A stretch of DNA of 64,000 bases from Pseudarthrobacter polychromogenes (lineage in GTDB: Bacteria; Actinomycetota; Actinomycetes; Actinomycetales; Micrococcaceae): contig NZ_BMKU01000009.1 of NCBI RefSeq assembly GCF_014644495.1, positions 118,151-182,150 of the forward strand. The letters are read 5' to 3'. Positions 63,618 through 64,000 of this stretch are shown here, in pieces. Positions within the stretch are counted from its first letter, which is position 1; each line of letters opens with the position of its first letter. The notes beneath the pieces were generated by a model that saw nothing but the letters and a program-made list of their open reading frames with translations, was not told the origin of the DNA and did not search any database. The position numbers and the translations under genes were made by a program.

Positions 63618-64000
63618 CTAGGCGGCGATCTGATCCACGAAGGTTCCCCACACCAAAAGTGCTCCTGATAAGGCCATCAGTCCGCCAACGATCCAACCAG
63701 AAGATCGGGGAAGCGAATTGGTATTGCCGCGTGCCTGGCTCATGAAATTTCGCATCAGGATGACGAGAGCCGCCACAAAGCACAGGAGCGCCGCGCCTAA
63801 AATCCAAGCATATTGAGGGGTCGTGTTCCGCAAACCCATAACGTATCCGATTACAAGGAACACGATGCCAAAACCCAGTACCGCAGCTAGGACTCGGGCG
63901 ATGCCACGAGGATTTCTCCCGTTGTACTTGGGACTGCCCCCGGTTTTGTTGACTCCTTGACCTAGCGAGCTTGTGCTCGTGGAAGGATGTTGACCATGCC
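63618..64000 (-). CDS. Small three-helix membrane protein, 5' end cut by window edge
   Basis: The frame is open from the stop at 63618 to the right edge (127 codons). A GTG at 63863 is the only usual start inside the window, but it falls in the middle of the first hydrophobic helix, and the upstream part (a Ser/Thr-rich then basic cytoplasmic segment ending in KYNGRNPRG) reads as real coding. Predicted helices: IARVLAAVLGFGIVFLVIGY, YAWILGAALLCFVAALVILM and GWIVGGLMALSGALLVWGTF. Lower GC than the rest and uses TTA codons, rare here. Family not recognised. Confidence 0.6.
   Translation of the reverse strand, partial: HGQHPSTSTSSLGQGVNKTGGSPKYNGRNPRGIARVLAAVLGFGIVFLVIGYVMGLRNTTPQYAWILGAALLCFVAALVILMRNFMSQARGNTNSLPRSSGWIVGGLMALSGALLVWGTFVDQIAA

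Overview
The window is high-GC DNA, almost fully coding, with frequent ATGA/TGATG stop-start overlaps, GTG/TTG starts and one probable leaderless gene. Gene content (extradiol-type homoprotocatechuate dioxygenase, many LacI regulators, carbohydrate ABC systems without their own ATPase, GlnR-like boxes) fits an actinobacterium of the Arthrobacter/Pseudarthrobacter group; that assignment is an inference from family resemblance. No rRNA, tRNA, CRISPR array, insertion sequence or phage gene was seen.

Region 1 (1-6918) is an aromatic catabolic block. A minus-strand operon runs hpaG-like FAH-RraA fusion, GntR regulator, semialdehyde dehydrogenase (hpaE), homoprotocatechuate 2,3-dioxygenase (cut by the left edge). 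It is transcribed divergently from a phenol-hydroxylase-type FAD monooxygenase. A perfect 12-bp palindrome in front of the operon is a good GntR operator candidate. Region 2 (6900-14511) holds housekeeping and singleton genes: prephenate dehydratase, amylosucrase, an AmiS/UreI channel, NADP-glutamate dehydrogenase and a PhoD-like phosphatase. A very strong 30-bp-arm hairpin lies between amylosucrase and pheA.

Region 3 (13789-27865) looks like a locus for import and intracellular breakdown of uronic-acid-containing oligosaccharides: an ABC importer (binding protein, two permeases, DUF624 partner, no ATPase), a 2-hydroxyacid dehydrogenase, a heparinase II/III-fold protein, a DeoR-HTH/LacI-domain chimeric regulator, a ThuA-like protein and a DUF2264 protein. 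Next to it is a LacI-controlled Gfo/Idh-ThuA pair with two perfect identical operators.

Region 4 (28198-37428) is the most interesting part: a gamma-glutamyl-amide-forming glutamine synthetase homologue (glnT/gmaS), the three split glutamate-synthase-like subunits (glxB, glxC, glxD; equal to mgsABC of the N-methylglutamate pathway), a monomeric sarcosine-oxidase-like flavoenzyme, an M20 carbamoylase/amidohydrolase, a PuuR-type XRE-cupin regulator and an ammonium transporter. The heterotetrameric N-methylglutamate dehydrogenase of the known pathway is absent and the monomeric oxidase could take its place, giving a compact oxidase-based route for methylated amines. GlnR-like half-boxes precede both the first gene and amtB.

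Region 5 (37571-42851) has a GH43-like beta-propeller hydrolase, a small membrane protein and a large SWIM-SNF2 helicase. Region 6 (43064-49163) is an amino-acid-type ABC importer with a DAO oxidase, a Gfo/Idh dehydrogenase and a divergent LacI regulator, an unusual pairing suggesting a sugar-amino-acid or opine-like substrate. A DUF4375 acidic protein follows. Region 7 (50141-63280) is a convincing xyloglucan-oligosaccharide locus: GH3, LplA/LplB/YtcP-type importer, LacI regulator, GH42 beta-galactosidase, GH31 alpha-xylosidase and an aldo/keto reductase. The last 700 bases drop in GC and carry a partial small membrane-protein gene cut by the right edge.
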